Positions 43,970 to 53,059 of a stretch of 64,000 bases of DNA are shown here, piece by piece; within the stretch, counting starts at the first letter, position 1; the number at the start of each line of letters is the position of its first letter. The translations under genes were made by a program, and so were the position numbers. The DNA comes from an uncultured Collinsella sp. Its GTDB lineage: Bacteria > Actinomycetota > Coriobacteriia > Coriobacteriales > Coriobacteriaceae. Under the pieces are notes generated by a model. The model searched no databases and was not told where the DNA came from. It saw nothing but the letters and a program-made list of their open reading frames with translations. The stretch lies in assembly GCA_902470095.1 (NCBI GenBank), contig CABRFG010000002.1:27733-91732 (forward strand). The letters are read 5' to 3'.

Positions 43970-43974
43970 CTCAA

Positions 43975-44817
43975 TTACTCCTCGGTGCTCTCGGCCGTAT
44001 CGGCCACAGCATCCTCGGGCGCCGCTTCGGGCTCCGGTGCGGGGCGTTTCTCGCCGCCGTAGGTCACCGTCACCATCGCGGAACGCAGTATGCGATCCGC
44101 CATGCGGTAGCCCTTCTGGTACACGTCGTTGACGGTCTCATCGTACTGCGATGCGTCCTCGACGCGACCCACGGCTTGGTGCTCGAGCGGATCGAACGCC
44201 TCGCCCTTGGGGTCGATGGGCTCAACGCCCTCGTGCGCAAACACATCGAGCAGCTTGGCATGTACCGCGTCAACGCCATCGACGAACTGCTTAAAGTCAT
44301 CGGAAAGCTCTTGGCTGCGGGCATGGTCGATCGCGCGCTCGATATCGTCGATCACCGGCAACAGCGCGGTGACAAGCTTCTCGGTCGCGCGCTCGCGCTC
44401 GGCGATGCGCTCGTTTGCGGTGCGGCGACGGAAGTTCTCCCAGTCGGCCTGCAGACGGGCGGTGCGCTCGGTAGCGTCCTTTGCTTTGTCCTCGGCGGCC
44501 TTCTGAGCCTCTGCCGCAGCATCGAGCTCATTGCGCACGTCGGCAAGCTCCTTTTGGGCCTGCTCGAACTTGAGCTTAAAGTCGTTGTCGGCGGCTTCCT
44601 CACCGGCGCGGATAGCAGCTTCCACCATCTCGTCCTCGGTCATCGTCGCCTCCTTGTTGGAATCCTCTACCTGGTTCTCGGCAGCCTCGGCGGCCGGGGC
44701 CTCGTTGGCCTCGGTATCGTCGACGGCCTCTACGGGAATCTTCACGTCCTTCTCCTCAGAGTCAACGGGGGCGGCGCCAGCGGCATCCGCCTCCGTGCGA
44801 GCTTTACGGGCGGACAT
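43975..44817 (-). CDS. grpE: Nucleotide exchange factor GrpE
   Basis: 280 aa, long for GrpE (usually about 180-210) because of a roughly 85-residue acidic, disordered N-terminus. Core: long coiled coil (about 95-165, KFEQAQKELADVRNELDAAAEAQKAAEDKAKDATERTARLQADWENFRRR in outline) and the beta domain ending with DPLEHQAVGRVEDASQYDETVNDVYQKGYRM ... RSAMVTV. Releases ADP from DnaK. Start 2 bp after the dnaK stop. Confidence 0.95.
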   Translation of the reverse strand: MSARKARTEADAAGAAPVDSEEKDVKIPVEAVDDTEANEAPAAEAAENQVEDSNKEATMTEDEMVEAAIRAGEEAADNDFKLKFEQAQKELADVRNELDAAAEAQKAAEDKAKDATERTARLQADWENFRRRTANERIAERERATEKLVTALLPVIDDIERAIDHARSQELSDDFKQFVDGVDAVHAKLLDVFAHEGVEPIDPKGEAFDPLEHQAVGRVEDASQYDETVNDVYQKGYRMADRILRSAMVTVTYGGEKRPAPEPEAAPEDAVADTAESTEE

Positions 44818-44819
44818 GA

Positions 44820-46712
44820 TTACTTGTCCTCGTCGTCCACAACCTCGTAGTCGGCGTCGACAACGTCATCGTCGGCAGGCTGGGCACCGGCGGCACCGTC
44901 GGTCTGCTGCTGAGCGTCGGCGTAGACAACCTGAGCCAGCTCGTAGGCCACAGACTGCAGGGACTCGCCGGCGGCCTTGATGGCCTCGACATCAGAGCCC
45001 TCGAGCGCCTTCTTGGCGTCGGCGATAGCGGCCTCGGCCTTGGACTTCACGTCGGCGGAAACCTTGTCGCCCAGCTCGTTGAGGGTCTGCTCGGTGGAGT
45101 AGCACAGGCTGTCGGTCTGGTTGCGGACCTCGACCTCTTCCTTCTGCTTCTTGTCCTCCTCGGCATGAGCCTCGGCGTCCTTGACCATACGATCGACTTC
45201 GTCGTCGGACAGAGCAGTGGAGCCGGAGATGGTGATCTGCTGCTCCTTGCCGGTGCCCTTGTCCTTAGCGGAGACCTTGACGATACCGTTGGCGTCGATG
45301 TCGAAGGTGACCTCGATCTGCGGCACGCCGCGGCGGGCAGCCGGGATGCCGGTCAGCTGGAACTTACCGAGCGACTTGTTGTCGCGGGCAAGCTCGCGCT
45401 CGCCCTGGAGCACGTTGATCTCGACGCTGGTCTGGTTGTCGGCAGCGGTGGAGTAGACCTCGGTCTTGGAGGTCGGGATCGTGGTGTTGCGGTCGATCAT
45501 CTTGGTCATGATGCCGCCCATGGTCTCGACGCCCAGCGACAGCGGGGTAACGTCGAGCAGCAGGATGCCCTCGACGTCGCCGGTGAGCACGCCGCCCTGG
45601 ACGGCAGCGCCGTCGGCAACGACCTCGTCGGGGTTCACGGACATGTTGGGCTGCTTGCCGGTCATAGTCTTGACGAGCTCCTGGACGGCGGGCATACGGG
45701 TGGAGCCGCCGACGAGGATGACCTCGGTCAGATCGGAGAGCTTAAGCTTGGCGTCGCGCAGGGCGTTGGTGACAGGCTGCTTGCAGCGCTCGAGCAGGTC
45801 GCGGGTGATCTTCTCGAACTCGGCGCGGGTCAGCGTGTAGTTGAGGTGCAGCGGGCCGGACTGGTTCATGGTAATGAACGGCAGGTTGATGGTGGTCTGC
45901 TGGGCGGCGGAGAGCTCCTTCTTGGCGTTCTCGGCGGCCTCCTTCAGACGCTGCAGGGCCATGGGGTCCTGACGCAGGTCGACACCGTTCTCCTGCTGGA
46001 ACTTATCGGCCATCCAGTCGATGACGCGCTGATCCCAGTCGTCGCCGCCCAGGTGGTTGTCGCCCGAGGTGGACAGAACCTCAAACACGCCGTCGGCGAG
46101 GTCGAGGATGGAGACGTCGAAGGTGCCGCCGCCCAGGTCGAAGACCAGGATGCGCTGGTCGGTGCCCTGCTTGTCCAGGCCATAGGCCAGAGCAGCAGCG
46201 GTCGGCTCGTTGACGATACGCTTGACGTTGAGGCCGGCGATCTTACCGGCGTCCTTGGTGGCCTGACGCTGGGCGTCGTTGAAGTAGGCCGGGACGGTGA
46301 TGACGGCGTCGGTGACGGTCTCGCCCAGATACTTCTCGGCGTCGGCCTTCATCTTTGCGAGCGTCATGGCGCTCACCTGCTCGGCGGTGTAATCCTTGCC
46401 CTCGATGTCGACGACGGCACGGCCACCCTGGCCCTCCTTGACCTCATACGGCACGGTCTTGATCTCGGAGGTGCACTCGGAGTACTTGCGGCCCATGAAG
46501 CGCTTGATGGAGAACACGGTGTTCTTGGGGTTGGTGACAGCCTGGTTCTTAGCGGCCTTACCCACGACGCGGTCGCCGTCGGCACGGAAGCCCACGACGG
46601 ACGGGGTGGTGCGGTCGCCCTCGGCGTTCACGATAATGGTCGGAGAACCGCCCTCGAGGACGGCCATTGCGGAGTTAGTAGTACCAAGGTCGATACCAAG
46701 AATCTTACTCAT
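44820..46712 (-). CDS. dnaK: Chaperone DnaK (Hsp70)
   Basis: 630 aa. Nucleotide-binding domain starting [18 protein letters not shown] with [13 protein letters not shown] and [11 protein letters not shown]; substrate-binding domain with [17 protein letters not shown]; helical lid; C-terminus rich in Asp/Val ending EVVDDEDK. Central folding chaperone and probable co-repressor with HspR. First gene of dnaK-grpE-dnaJ-hspR with a 27-bp palindrome 110 bp upstream. Confidence 0.99.
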   Translation of the reverse strand: MSKILGIDLGTTNSAMAVLEGGSPTIIVNAEGDRTTPSVVGFRADGDRVVGKAAKNQAVTNPKNTVFSIKRFMGRKYSECTSEIKTVPYEVKEGQGGRAVVDIEGKDYTAEQVSAMTLAKMKADAEKYLGETVTDAVITVPAYFNDAQRQATKDAGKIAGLNVKRIVNEPTAAALAYGLDKQGTDQRILVFDLGGGTFDVSILDLADGVFEVLSTSGDNHLGGDDWDQRVIDWMADKFQQENGVDLRQDPMALQRLKEAAENAKKELSAAQQTTINLPFITMNQSGPLHLNYTLTRAEFEKITRDLLERCKQPVTNALRDAKLKLSDLTEVILVGGSTRMPAVQELVKTMTGKQPNMSVNPDEVVADGAAVQGGVLTGDVEGILLLDVTPLSLGVETMGGIMTKMIDRNTTIPTSKTEVYSTAADNQTSVEINVLQGERELARDNKSLGKFQLTGIPAARRGVPQIEVTFDIDANGIVKVSAKDKGTGKEQQITISGSTALSDDEVDRMVKDAEAHAEEDKKQKEEVEVRNQTDSLCYSTEQTLNELGDKVSADVKSKAEAAIADAKKALEGSDVEAIKAAGESLQSVAYELAQVVYADAQQQTDGAAGAQPADDDVVDADYEVVDDEDK

Positions 46713-46821
46713 TAGAAATTCCCTCTCTCTTTTGCGTTCGCGCCGCCTCGACGATCTGTCGCGCGGCGCTTCGGCTTGTCTTTCAGGATGTAGTGTATCC
46801 CCTTATGGGCCGGAATATACA

Positions 46822-46848
46822 AAATCTAAGTCAATTCATATAAGATTT
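46822..46848 (-). promoter_or_regulatory. Heat-shock operator upstream of dnaK (probable HspR site)
   Basis: AAATCTAAGTC-AATTC-ATATAAGATTT; flanks identical to the site before clpB. On the minus strand a TTGACT (-35-like) lies inside it and TATATT just after, so binding should block the promoter. The rest of 46713-46984 holds the dnaK leader and the left half of a hairpin cut by the IS3 element. Confidence 0.7.
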
Positions 46849-46984
46849 CTTATTGCTGAGAGTTTAGGTTCTTAAATGCGCAGGTAGACGCACTGTTTGA
46901 GTTCTCGGCAAATCTATCGAGATCTATGTAGAGATGGCTGAGGTTTGCGTCCGGGGGTGCCTGGGGGCCGTCTTGCGGAAAGCT

Positions 46985-48498
46985 GGGACCTCGGACAAAA
47001 TCTCGGACCCAATTTGGGTCCAGGAGGGAGTCCGATGTATACGAAAGAGGAGCGCGAGGGGATTCTCTGGGAGTTCCACCGGAGCGGCCTGTCCGCCCCC
47101 GCCGCCTGCAGGAGCCTGCCGCTTTTCCCGAACAAGGACAACCTGTATGCTTGGCTCAAGCTGGAGGAGGCGGGCGAGCTGACCGCCCGCGAGATGCCCG
47201 GCCGGGCGGAGCGCATGCACTGCTCGCACGGCGAGGGCAGCCCCGCGTTCGCCGCGAGGCGCGCGGGCGCCGCGCCCGCCTCCCCGCGGAAGCGTCGAGC
47301 CGAAGGGGGCGCGGGCAGGATGAAGGGAACCGGGCGCGGAGGGGCCGGCGGCGAGCCGCCCATGCAGACGGACTGGCGGGACTGGGGGCTGGAGGGGCTT
47401 CCGGACGACCCCGCCGAGCGCGCCCGCGAGGCCGAGGTCAGGCTCGCCGAGGCCTTGGCGGTGTTGGACGTCCTAAAAGCACCAGGCCCTGGCTCTTTGA
47501 CGAACGAGGAGAAGCACAGGGCGGGAGAGGCGGCGAGGAGGCTCTCGCCGACGGTGAGGCTCGCGGACGTGACCAGGACCCTGTCGATCCCGAAGAGCAC
47601 CTATCTTGACCAGGCGTCCAGGATCTCGAGGCCCGACCCCAAGGCCGCGCTCAGGGAGCGCGTGCGCGCGTCGTTCGAGGCGAGCGGCGGCGCCTACGGG
47701 CCCGAGTCCGTGACCGCCGACCTCAGGAGGGGGCCCGGCGAGCCCGTCTCGTGGCGCGCGCTCGCGCCCGGGGACGCCGAGACCCCCGTCGTCGCGTCCG
47801 AGAAGGTCGTGCGCCGGATCATGCGCGAGGAGGGCCTGGTCGCCCGAAAGGCGGCGCAGATGCGCAGGAGGGCGAGGTACTGTAGCTACAGGGGCGAGCT
47901 CGCGGAGCGCCCGGCCAACGTCCCCCTGCGCGGGGACGGGACGCACGACTTCCGCGCCGCCGCGCCCGGCCTGCTCGTGGTCACCGACGTCACGGAGTTC
48001 AGGCTTGACGGGTACAGGGCGTACCTGTCGCCGGCGATCGACTGCTTCGACGGGTGGCCGATCTGCTGGAGGGTCTCGGTCCACGCCGACTCCGACCTGA
48101 TGGTCGGCATGCTCAGGGACCTGGTGGGGATAGTCGGGCCGACCGAGGGGCGGCCTCTCACGGTGCACACCGACGGCGGCGCCGTCTACATGGGGCGCGA
48201 GTGGCGCGAGGCGTGCGGCCCCGGGGTGGTGCGCTCGATGTCGAGGAGGGCCCGGAGCCCCGATAACGCGCGCGCCGAGGGGTTCTTCGGCACGCTCAAG
48301 TGCGACTTCTTCGAGGGCAGGGACTGGACCGGCGTGCCGTTCGACGAGTTCTCCCGCCTGCTCGGCGAATATATCGAGTGGTACAGGGACGGCAAGCTCA
48401 AGAAGGACCTAGGATGGAAGACCATTAGGGAGTATCGCGAGGAGAGGGGCTATGCGGCATAGCGCCGGGGCATGGTCCGGAAAAACGTCCGAGGTCCC
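46985..48498 (+). mobile_element. IS3-family insertion sequence, complete
   Basis: 1514 bp. Terminal inverted repeats of 24 bp: 46985-47008 starts GGGACCTCGGACAAAATC; 48475-48498 is the inverted partner (16 of 24 match, the outer 12 perfectly). A 3-bp target duplication GCT flanks it (46982-46984 and 48499-48501). One transposase gene. It is inserted in a GGAAAGCGCATCCCG-type hairpin. Confidence 0.92.
47035..48462 (+). CDS. IS3-family transposase, single open frame
   Basis: 475 aa. N-terminal HTH region (YTKEEREGILWEFHRSGLSAPAACRSL), Arg/Gly/Pro-rich middle, then the integrase core with DDE residues D318 (VVTDVTEF), D380 (HTDGGAVY) and E415 (NARAEGFFGTLK), 34 residues between the last two, as in IS3. 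Most IS3 elements split this into orfA and orfB joined by programmed -1 frameshifting; here it is one frame. AGGAGGGAG lies 4-5 bases before ATG 47035. GC and Arg codon use (AGG, CGC) are extreme compared with neighbouring genes. Confidence 0.93.
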   Translation: MYTKEEREGILWEFHRSGLSAPAACRSLPLFPNKDNLYAWLKLEEAGELTAREMPGRAERMHCSHGEGSPAFAARRAGAAPASPRKRRAEGGAGRMKGTGRGGAGGEPPMQTDWRDWGLEGLPDDPAERAREAEVRLAEALAVLDVLKAPGPGSLTNEEKHRAGEAARRLSPTVRLADVTRTLSIPKSTYLDQASRISRPDPKAALRERVRASFEASGGAYGPESVTADLRRGPGEPVSWRALAPGDAETPVVASEKVVRRIMREEGLVARKAAQMRRRARYCSYRGELAERPANVPLRGDGTHDFRAAAPGLLVVTDVTEFRLDGYRAYLSPAIDCFDGWPICWRVSVHADSDLMVGMLRDLVGIVGPTEGRPLTVHTDGGAVYMGREWREACGPGVVRSMSRRARSPDNARAEGFFGTLKCDFFEGRDWTGVPFDEFSRLLGEYIEWYRDGKLKKDLGWKTIREYREERGYAA

Positions 48499-48541
48499 GC
48501 TCATCCCGGTTTTCGGCCAAATTCCGGGATGCGCTTTCCGC
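48499..48541. repeat. Hairpin family C, right part, split by the IS3 element
   Basis: GCTCATCCCGG...CCGGGATGCGCTTTCCGC here, and GCGGAAAGCT at 46975-46984 on the other side. Removing the IS and one GCT restores an 18-bp imperfect palindrome like those at 63380-63550. The rest of 48542-48763 holds the ferredoxin promoter and nothing else recognised. Confidence 0.75.
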
Positions 48542-48674
48542 TAGCTCGCTCAATCGCCCTATATTTCAAGTCACCTTTAGCTAACATTTACGCAGCTCAA
48601 CGGCCCCACCTGCGTGTTTTTTAGTAAACCTTGGCATACTCGGCGAACGGTATGAAGATGCCGGTCAGAGGGTA

Positions 48675-48702
48675 TTGCAAACGGTCGCTCCCGTGGTATG
48701 TT
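48675..48702 (+). promoter_or_regulatory. Promoter candidate for the ferredoxin gene
   Basis: TTGCAA, 16-base spacer, TATGTT, ending 62 bases before the ATG. Fits a housekeeping sigma-70-type promoter. Confidence 0.5.
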
Positions 48703-48763
48703 TTTGCCCGAATCAAACCGGCGCGCATCGCCTGTAGCGTCGGTCAACAGAGAGGAAACTACC

Positions 48764-48949
48764 ATGGCTCATCCCGTAATTGATGCCGACGAGTGCATCG
48801 CTTGTGGCGTTTGCGTCGACTCCTGCCCCGCTGGCGTTCTGGAGCTCCAGGACGTCGCTACCGTCGCTGACGAGGACTCCTGCGTCGCCTGTGGCGCTTG
48901 CCAGGACGCTTGCCCCGCTGGCGCGATCACCGAGATCGTCGAGGAGTAA
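48764..48949 (+). CDS. 2[4Fe-4S] ferredoxin
   Basis: 61 aa electron carrier. Two clusters: C-IACG-VCVDSCPAG and C-VACG-ACQDACPAG, the CxxCxxCxxxCP pattern of clostridial-type ferredoxins. Acidic. GAGAGGA lies 7 bases before ATG 48764. Single gene between its own promoter and terminator; likely a major ferredoxin in an anaerobe. Confidence 0.96.
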   Translation: MAHPVIDADECIACGVCVDSCPAGVLELQDVATVADEDSCVACGACQDACPAGAITEIVEE

Positions 48950-48990
48950 CAACTCCCCCACCTGCACACTCAAAAGTACACCGTGCACAA

Positions 48991-49028
48991 AAAAGGAGGC
49001 CTCCGCATCGCCGCGGAGGCCTCCTTTT
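48991..49028 (+). terminator. Bidirectional terminator after ferredoxin
   Basis: AAAAGGAGGCCTCCGC pairs with GCGGAGGCCTCCTTTT, 6-base loop. Confidence 0.93.
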
Positions 49029-49066
49029 GCATGTGTGGGCAGCAAATTTGGAGCGGGACCCTTGGC

Positions 49067-49133
49067 AGTTGCGGTGGAATAGTTCCTGTTTTATGGCTTA
49101 GATGCCGATTTTAGGAACTATTTCACCGCAACT
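49067..49133. repeat. Dispersed hairpin, family A, copy 3
   Basis: 21-bp arms AGTTGCGGTGGAATAGTTCC and partner; nearly identical to copy 1 at 24242. It lies 18 bp after the niaR stop. Confidence 0.85.
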
Positions 49134-49150
49134 TATAGATGCAGCGTCGG

Positions 49151-49696
49151 CTACGAGAGATCATCCTCGTAGGGCATTAAATCGGCAAGGTAGCCCTTCT
49201 CCTTGAGCATGGCCTCGATCTCGTCGAGGGTCTGTTCGTCCTCCGCCGCAATGCGATGGAAGTGATAGCCGCTCGTCACCGTTAGCAGCGGAAAGCTCTT
49301 GCCACTCTCGATATCGCGCAGATAGCGCTCAACATCGCGACGGTTGCGGATGTCCAGGTCGGCCGTGATCTTGCCGTACACACGATGGTTGACGATCACG
49401 TTGAGCACGGCGCCACCCGCGTCGACGATACTCGTAAGCTCGTCGCCCGCCTGCTCCACACTGTGGCGCACCTTAACAAGACGCGTGGGCACGGCGGGGC
49501 TGCTGGGGGCCTCCTGCAGCACGTAGCCGCGATTGGTCGCCACGATATCGTGCCCGTCGGCGCGCAGCAGAGCGATGTCTTGCACGACAATCTGGCGGCT
49601 CACACCCACCTCGCGGGCAAGCGCGCTGCCCGATACGGGTCCCTTGGCTCCCTCGAGCACGGCCATGATGGCACGGCGACGCTCACGGGCGTCCAT
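49151..49696 (-). CDS. niaR: NAD biosynthesis repressor NiaR (3H domain)
   Basis: 181 aa. N-terminal winged HTH (RRRAIMAVLEGAKGPVSGSALAREVGVSRQIVVQDI) and a C-terminal 3H domain whose three histidine blocks are visible: VRHSVEQAG, VNHRVYGKI and SGYHFHRI. NiaR (YrxA) binds nicotinic acid and represses nad and niacin-uptake genes. Start overlaps the nadC stop (TAATG), so it is the last gene of nadA-nadB-nadC-niaR and should regulate its own operon. Confidence 0.93.
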   Translation of the reverse strand: MDARERRRAIMAVLEGAKGPVSGSALAREVGVSRQIVVQDIALLRADGHDIVATNRGYVLQEAPSSPAVPTRLVKVRHSVEQAGDELTSIVDAGGAVLNVIVNHRVYGKITADLDIRNRRDVERYLRDIESGKSFPLLTVTSGYHFHRIAAEDEQTLDEIEAMLKEKGYLADLMPYEDDLS

Positions 49697-50556
49697 TATT
49701 TACCGTCCAGCAGGCGCAGGTGCTTAAGCGAGAGGTCGAGAATCGGGGCGGAGTGCGTCAACGCCCCCGAGCTAATAAAGTCAACGCCCAGATCAGCCAG
49801 GGCGCGGATATTGCTGGCATCCACATTGCCCGAGCACTCGGTCTTGGCGCGGCCGGCGATAAGCTCAATCGCGGCAGCCATATCGTCGTGGGTCATGTTG
49901 TCGAACATGATGATGTCGGCGCCGGCCTCCACAGCCTCGCGCACCATGTCCAAGTTCTCGCACTCGATCTCGACCGTCGCGGTAAACGATGCATGGGCGC
50001 GCGCCATCTCGATCGCACGCGTCACGCCGCCGGCGGCGTCGATGTGGTTGTCCTTGAGCATGACAGCCGTCGACAGGTTGTAACGGTGGTTGCTGCCGCC
50101 GCCGATCTCGACCGCGGCCTTCTCGAAGACGCGCATGCCCGGCGTGGTCTTGCGCGTGTCGACAAGCACGGTCTTGGTGCCCTCGAGCGCAGCCGCCATC
50201 CGATGCGTGTAAGTAGCGATGCCGCTCATGCGTTGCAGGTAGTTGAGCGCCACGCGCTCGCCCGAAAGCAGCACGCGCGCGTCGCCGCGCACCTGGCCCA
50301 CGTGGTCGCCGGCGTGCACCTCATCGCCATCGGCAACATCAAACAGCACCGAGCTCTGCGAATCCAGCAGCTCAAAGGTGCGAGCGAACACATCCAGTCC
50401 CGCAATGATGCCGTCGGCCTTGGCGATAAGCTCCACCGTGGCGGGGCGCGCCGTGGGGCACACGCTCGCCGTGCTCACGTCCTCAAACGTAATGTCCTCG
50501 CGCAGAGCCTGCAGAATCAGATCATCGACGACGAGCTTCATGGTAATGGGATTCAT
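49696..50556 (-). CDS. nadC: Nicotinate-nucleotide pyrophosphorylase (quinolinate phosphoribosyltransferase)
   Basis: 286 aa. Converts quinolinate and PRPP to nicotinate mononucleotide. Motifs: ALNYLQRMSGIATYTHRM, DTRKTTPGMRVFEKAAVEIGGGSNHRYNLS, MLKDNHI, and VEIECENLD. Length normal. Starts 3 bases after the nadB stop. Confidence 0.97.
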   Translation of the reverse strand: MNPITMKLVVDDLILQALREDITFEDVSTASVCPTARPATVELIAKADGIIAGLDVFARTFELLDSQSSVLFDVADGDEVHAGDHVGQVRGDARVLLSGERVALNYLQRMSGIATYTHRMAAALEGTKTVLVDTRKTTPGMRVFEKAAVEIGGGSNHRYNLSTAVMLKDNHIDAAGGVTRAIEMARAHASFTATVEIECENLDMVREAVEAGADIIMFDNMTHDDMAAAIELIAGRAKTECSGNVDASNIRALADLGVDFISSGALTHSAPILDLSLKHLRLLDGK

Positions 50557-50559
50557 GGT

Positions 50560-51936
50560 CTACTCCTCCACGGCCTGCGTGCCGGCGGCACGGGCCAAAT
50601 CATCGATTGCCAGGGTGTCGGCGCCCAGGGCGCGATGACGGCCATCGAGCGCGGGATCGCCCGCCTGCTCCACGGCCAGCGACTCGCCGGTGCGCATGTA
50701 CCACGCGGCGCGACGACCCCAGACCAGCGCCTCGAGCAGGCTGTTTGATGCAAGGCGATTCTTGCCGTGCACGCCGTTGCAGGCCGTCTCACCGGCTGCG
50801 TAGAGCTCGGGCATCGAGGTGCGGCCGTCCTTATCGACCCATACGCCACCCATAAAGTAGTGCTGCGTGGGCGTAACGGGGATGGGCTCGTCCAGGATGT
50901 CGCGGCCGTCCTCCAGGCAGCGTGCGCGAATGTTGGCAAAGTGCCCAGTCACCACGTCGCGCTCGACGGGGGCAAAGCTCAGCCACTCGTGCTCGGTGTC
51001 ATCCTGCTTCATCTGCTCGCGGATGGCGGCGGCGACAACGTCGCGCGGCTGCAACTCGTCGGTAAAACGCTCGCCGGCGGCGTTGAGCAAAATCGCGCCC
51101 TCGCCGCGGCAGCTCTCGCTGATCAGGAACGTGCGACCCGGCTGCGGCGAGAACAGACCCGTGGGATGGATCTGCACGTAGTCCAGGTGCTCCATCTTAA
51201 TGCCATGCTCCTGAGCGATGTAGCAGGCGTCGCCCGTGAGCTGCGGGTAGTTAGTCGAGTGGTCGTAGACGCCGCCAATGCCGCCCGTTGCCCACAGCGT
51301 GTGGCGGGCATGGATCTTAAACGGCTTACCGGCATGCACGCCCTCAGCGGCATTTGCCAGCTCGTCGGCGGGGCGAACCGAGTTGTCCTCGTCCACGGCT
51401 ACGGCGACGACGCCGGTGCACACCGTGGCGTCATCGCGCTCGGCGGTCAGGATGTCGGTCATGGCCACGTGCTCCAAAATCTGCACGTTGTCCAGCTTGC
51501 GAACGGCCTGGAGCAGCTTGGTCGTGATCTCCTTGCCCGTAATGTCGGCATGGAAGGCAATGCGCGGACGGCTGTGCGCGCCCTCGCGGGTAAAATTGAG
51601 GCTGCCGTCGGCCTTGCGCTCAAAATCCACGCCCATCGCTAGCAGGTCGTTGATGACCGAGCGGCTCGAGCGAATCATGATGTCGACGCTCTCGCGGCGG
51701 TTCTCGTAGTGGCCGGCGTGCATGGTGTCCTCAAAGAAGGCATCGTAGTCCGAGCCTTCGGGCAGCACGCAGATGCCGCCCTGCGCGAGCATCGAATCGC
51801 ACTCATCGACCGCGCCCTTGGAGAGCATGATCACGCGCGTGCTCGTCGGCAGATTGAGGGCCGCGTACAGACCCGCCACGCCGCAGCCGGCAATGACGAC
51901 GTCGCACTCCATATCGGGGTATTGCTTGGTTTCCAC
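50560..51936 (-). CDS. nadB: L-aspartate oxidase
   Basis: Flavoprotein of 458 aa making iminoaspartate for NadA. FAD site VVIAGCGVAGLYAAL near the N-terminus, SMLAQGGICV, HTLWATGGIGGVY, and a succinate-dehydrogenase-like HYFMGGVWVDKDGRTSMPELYAAGE. The start is GTG 51936 (VETKQYPD) with GGGAGAGGA 5 bases upstream; the frame is open into nadA, but that part has no site. The C-terminus is shorter than E. coli NadB (540 aa), lacking most of the helical C-terminal domain. A small GGGAC-GTCCC hairpin lies at 51963-51985 in the nadA-nadB gap. Confidence 0.96.
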   Translation of the reverse strand: METKQYPDMECDVVIAGCGVAGLYAALNLPTSTRVIMLSKGAVDECDSMLAQGGICVLPEGSDYDAFFEDTMHAGHYENRRESVDIMIRSSRSVINDLLAMGVDFERKADGSLNFTREGAHSRPRIAFHADITGKEITTKLLQAVRKLDNVQILEHVAMTDILTAERDDATVCTGVVAVAVDEDNSVRPADELANAAEGVHAGKPFKIHARHTLWATGGIGGVYDHSTNYPQLTGDACYIAQEHGIKMEHLDYVQIHPTGLFSPQPGRTFLISESCRGEGAILLNAAGERFTDELQPRDVVAAAIREQMKQDDTEHEWLSFAPVERDVVTGHFANIRARCLEDGRDILDEPIPVTPTQHYFMGGVWVDKDGRTSMPELYAAGETACNGVHGKNRLASNSLLEALVWGRRAAWYMRTGESLAVEQAGDPALDGRHRALGADTLAIDDLARAAGTQAVEE

Positions 51937-51992
51937 AGGAATCCTCTCCCTTGTAATGTGGCATAAGGGACCGTCCCTCATGCAACATTGTT

Positions 51993-53018
51993 CTAGCGTG
52001 CTGCGTACTCGAGCATACGGTCGAGCGTGAGCTTGGCCTGGTCTGCTGCCTCGTCCGAGACGCCGATCTGCACCTCGCCCTCGCCCGTCTCCAGGCAGCG
52101 CACGAGCTTTTCGAGCGTGATGAGGTCCATGTTGACGCAGGTGGGCTGCACCGCGGGGAAATAGAACTTCTTGCCGGTGCCCTGGCAGCGGCGCTCGAGC
52201 TCGTAGAGCACGCCGCGGACCGTCACGATAATGAACTCGCTCGCGTCGGACTCCTCGGCATACTTGATGATGCCGGCGGTGGAGCCGATGTAGTCGGCCT
52301 CGGCCAGAACGTCGGCCTTGCACTCAGGATGCGCCAGCACGAGCGCGTCGGGGTGGGCCTCCGTCGCGTCGACGATCTGCTCGACGGTGATGATGTGATG
52401 GCGTGGGCAGTAGCCGTTGTTGAGGATGACGTGCTTTTGCGGCACCTGCTCGGCTACGAAGCGTCCCAGGTTTTGGTCGGGAATGAACAGGATATGCTGC
52501 TGCGGCAGCTCGGACACGATCTTAACGGCGTTGGAACTGGTGACGCACACGTCGCTCCAGCTCTTGATCTCGACCGTGGAGTTGACGTAGCACACCACGG
52601 CCAGGTCGTCGCCGTACTCGGCGCGCGCCGCGTCAACCGTCTCGCGCTTGACCATGTGCGCCATGGGACAGTCTGCGCCCGGCTCGGGCAGCAGCACGGT
52701 CTTAGTGGGATTGAGCAGCTTGGCGCTCTCGCCCATAAACTCCACGCCGCACAACACGATGGTCTGCTGCGGCAGGCTCTTGGCGAGCTTTGCCAGGTAG
52801 AAGCTATCGCCGACGTAATCGGCAACGGCTTGGACCTCGGGCGCCACGTAATAGTGCGCCAGGATCACCGCGTCACGTTGGGTTTTTAGTTGCTGAATGG
52901 CCTCGACGAGCTCTGCGGGCACCAGTGCCGCACGCTCCGTTGCCGTCGTTGCCGATGCCAAGCCGGCCGCGATATCGCGTGCAAGCTCCGACGCATCCAC
53001 GTTCGCGCTCTGTGCCAT
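51993..53018 (-). CDS. nadA: Quinolinate synthase
   Basis: 341 aa 4Fe-4S enzyme condensing iminoaspartate with dihydroxyacetone phosphate. Motifs: VILAHYYVAPEVQAVADYVGDSF, VLCGVEFMGESAK (first cluster Cys), CYVNSTVEIK, and HPECKADV and PTCVNM carrying the other cluster cysteines. ATG 53018 has GAGAGGGG upstream; a TTG precedes it. First gene of the nad operon, after a large palindrome. Confidence 0.97.
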   Translation of the reverse strand: MAQSANVDASELARDIAAGLASATTATERAALVPAELVEAIQQLKTQRDAVILAHYYVAPEVQAVADYVGDSFYLAKLAKSLPQQTIVLCGVEFMGESAKLLNPTKTVLLPEPGADCPMAHMVKRETVDAARAEYGDDLAVVCYVNSTVEIKSWSDVCVTSSNAVKIVSELPQQHILFIPDQNLGRFVAEQVPQKHVILNNGYCPRHHIITVEQIVDATEAHPDALVLAHPECKADVLAEADYIGSTAGIIKYAEESDASEFIIVTVRGVLYELERRCQGTGKKFYFPAVQPTCVNMDLITLEKLVRCLETGEGEVQIGVSDEAADQAKLTLDRMLEYAAR

Positions 53019-53059
53019 CAAGGCCCCTCTCTTTTGGCGAATCTTGGGGCTTTAGTATG

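Noticed and set aside
47035..48462. Separate orfA/orfB with programmed frameshift in the IS3 element
   Set aside because: A single frame covers HTH and DDE domains; no overlapping second frame is needed.
51937..52323. N-terminal extension of nadB into nadA
   Set aside because: Out-of-frame reading of nadA; the GTG at 51936 has a good ribosome site and starts the FAD domain at the usual distance.
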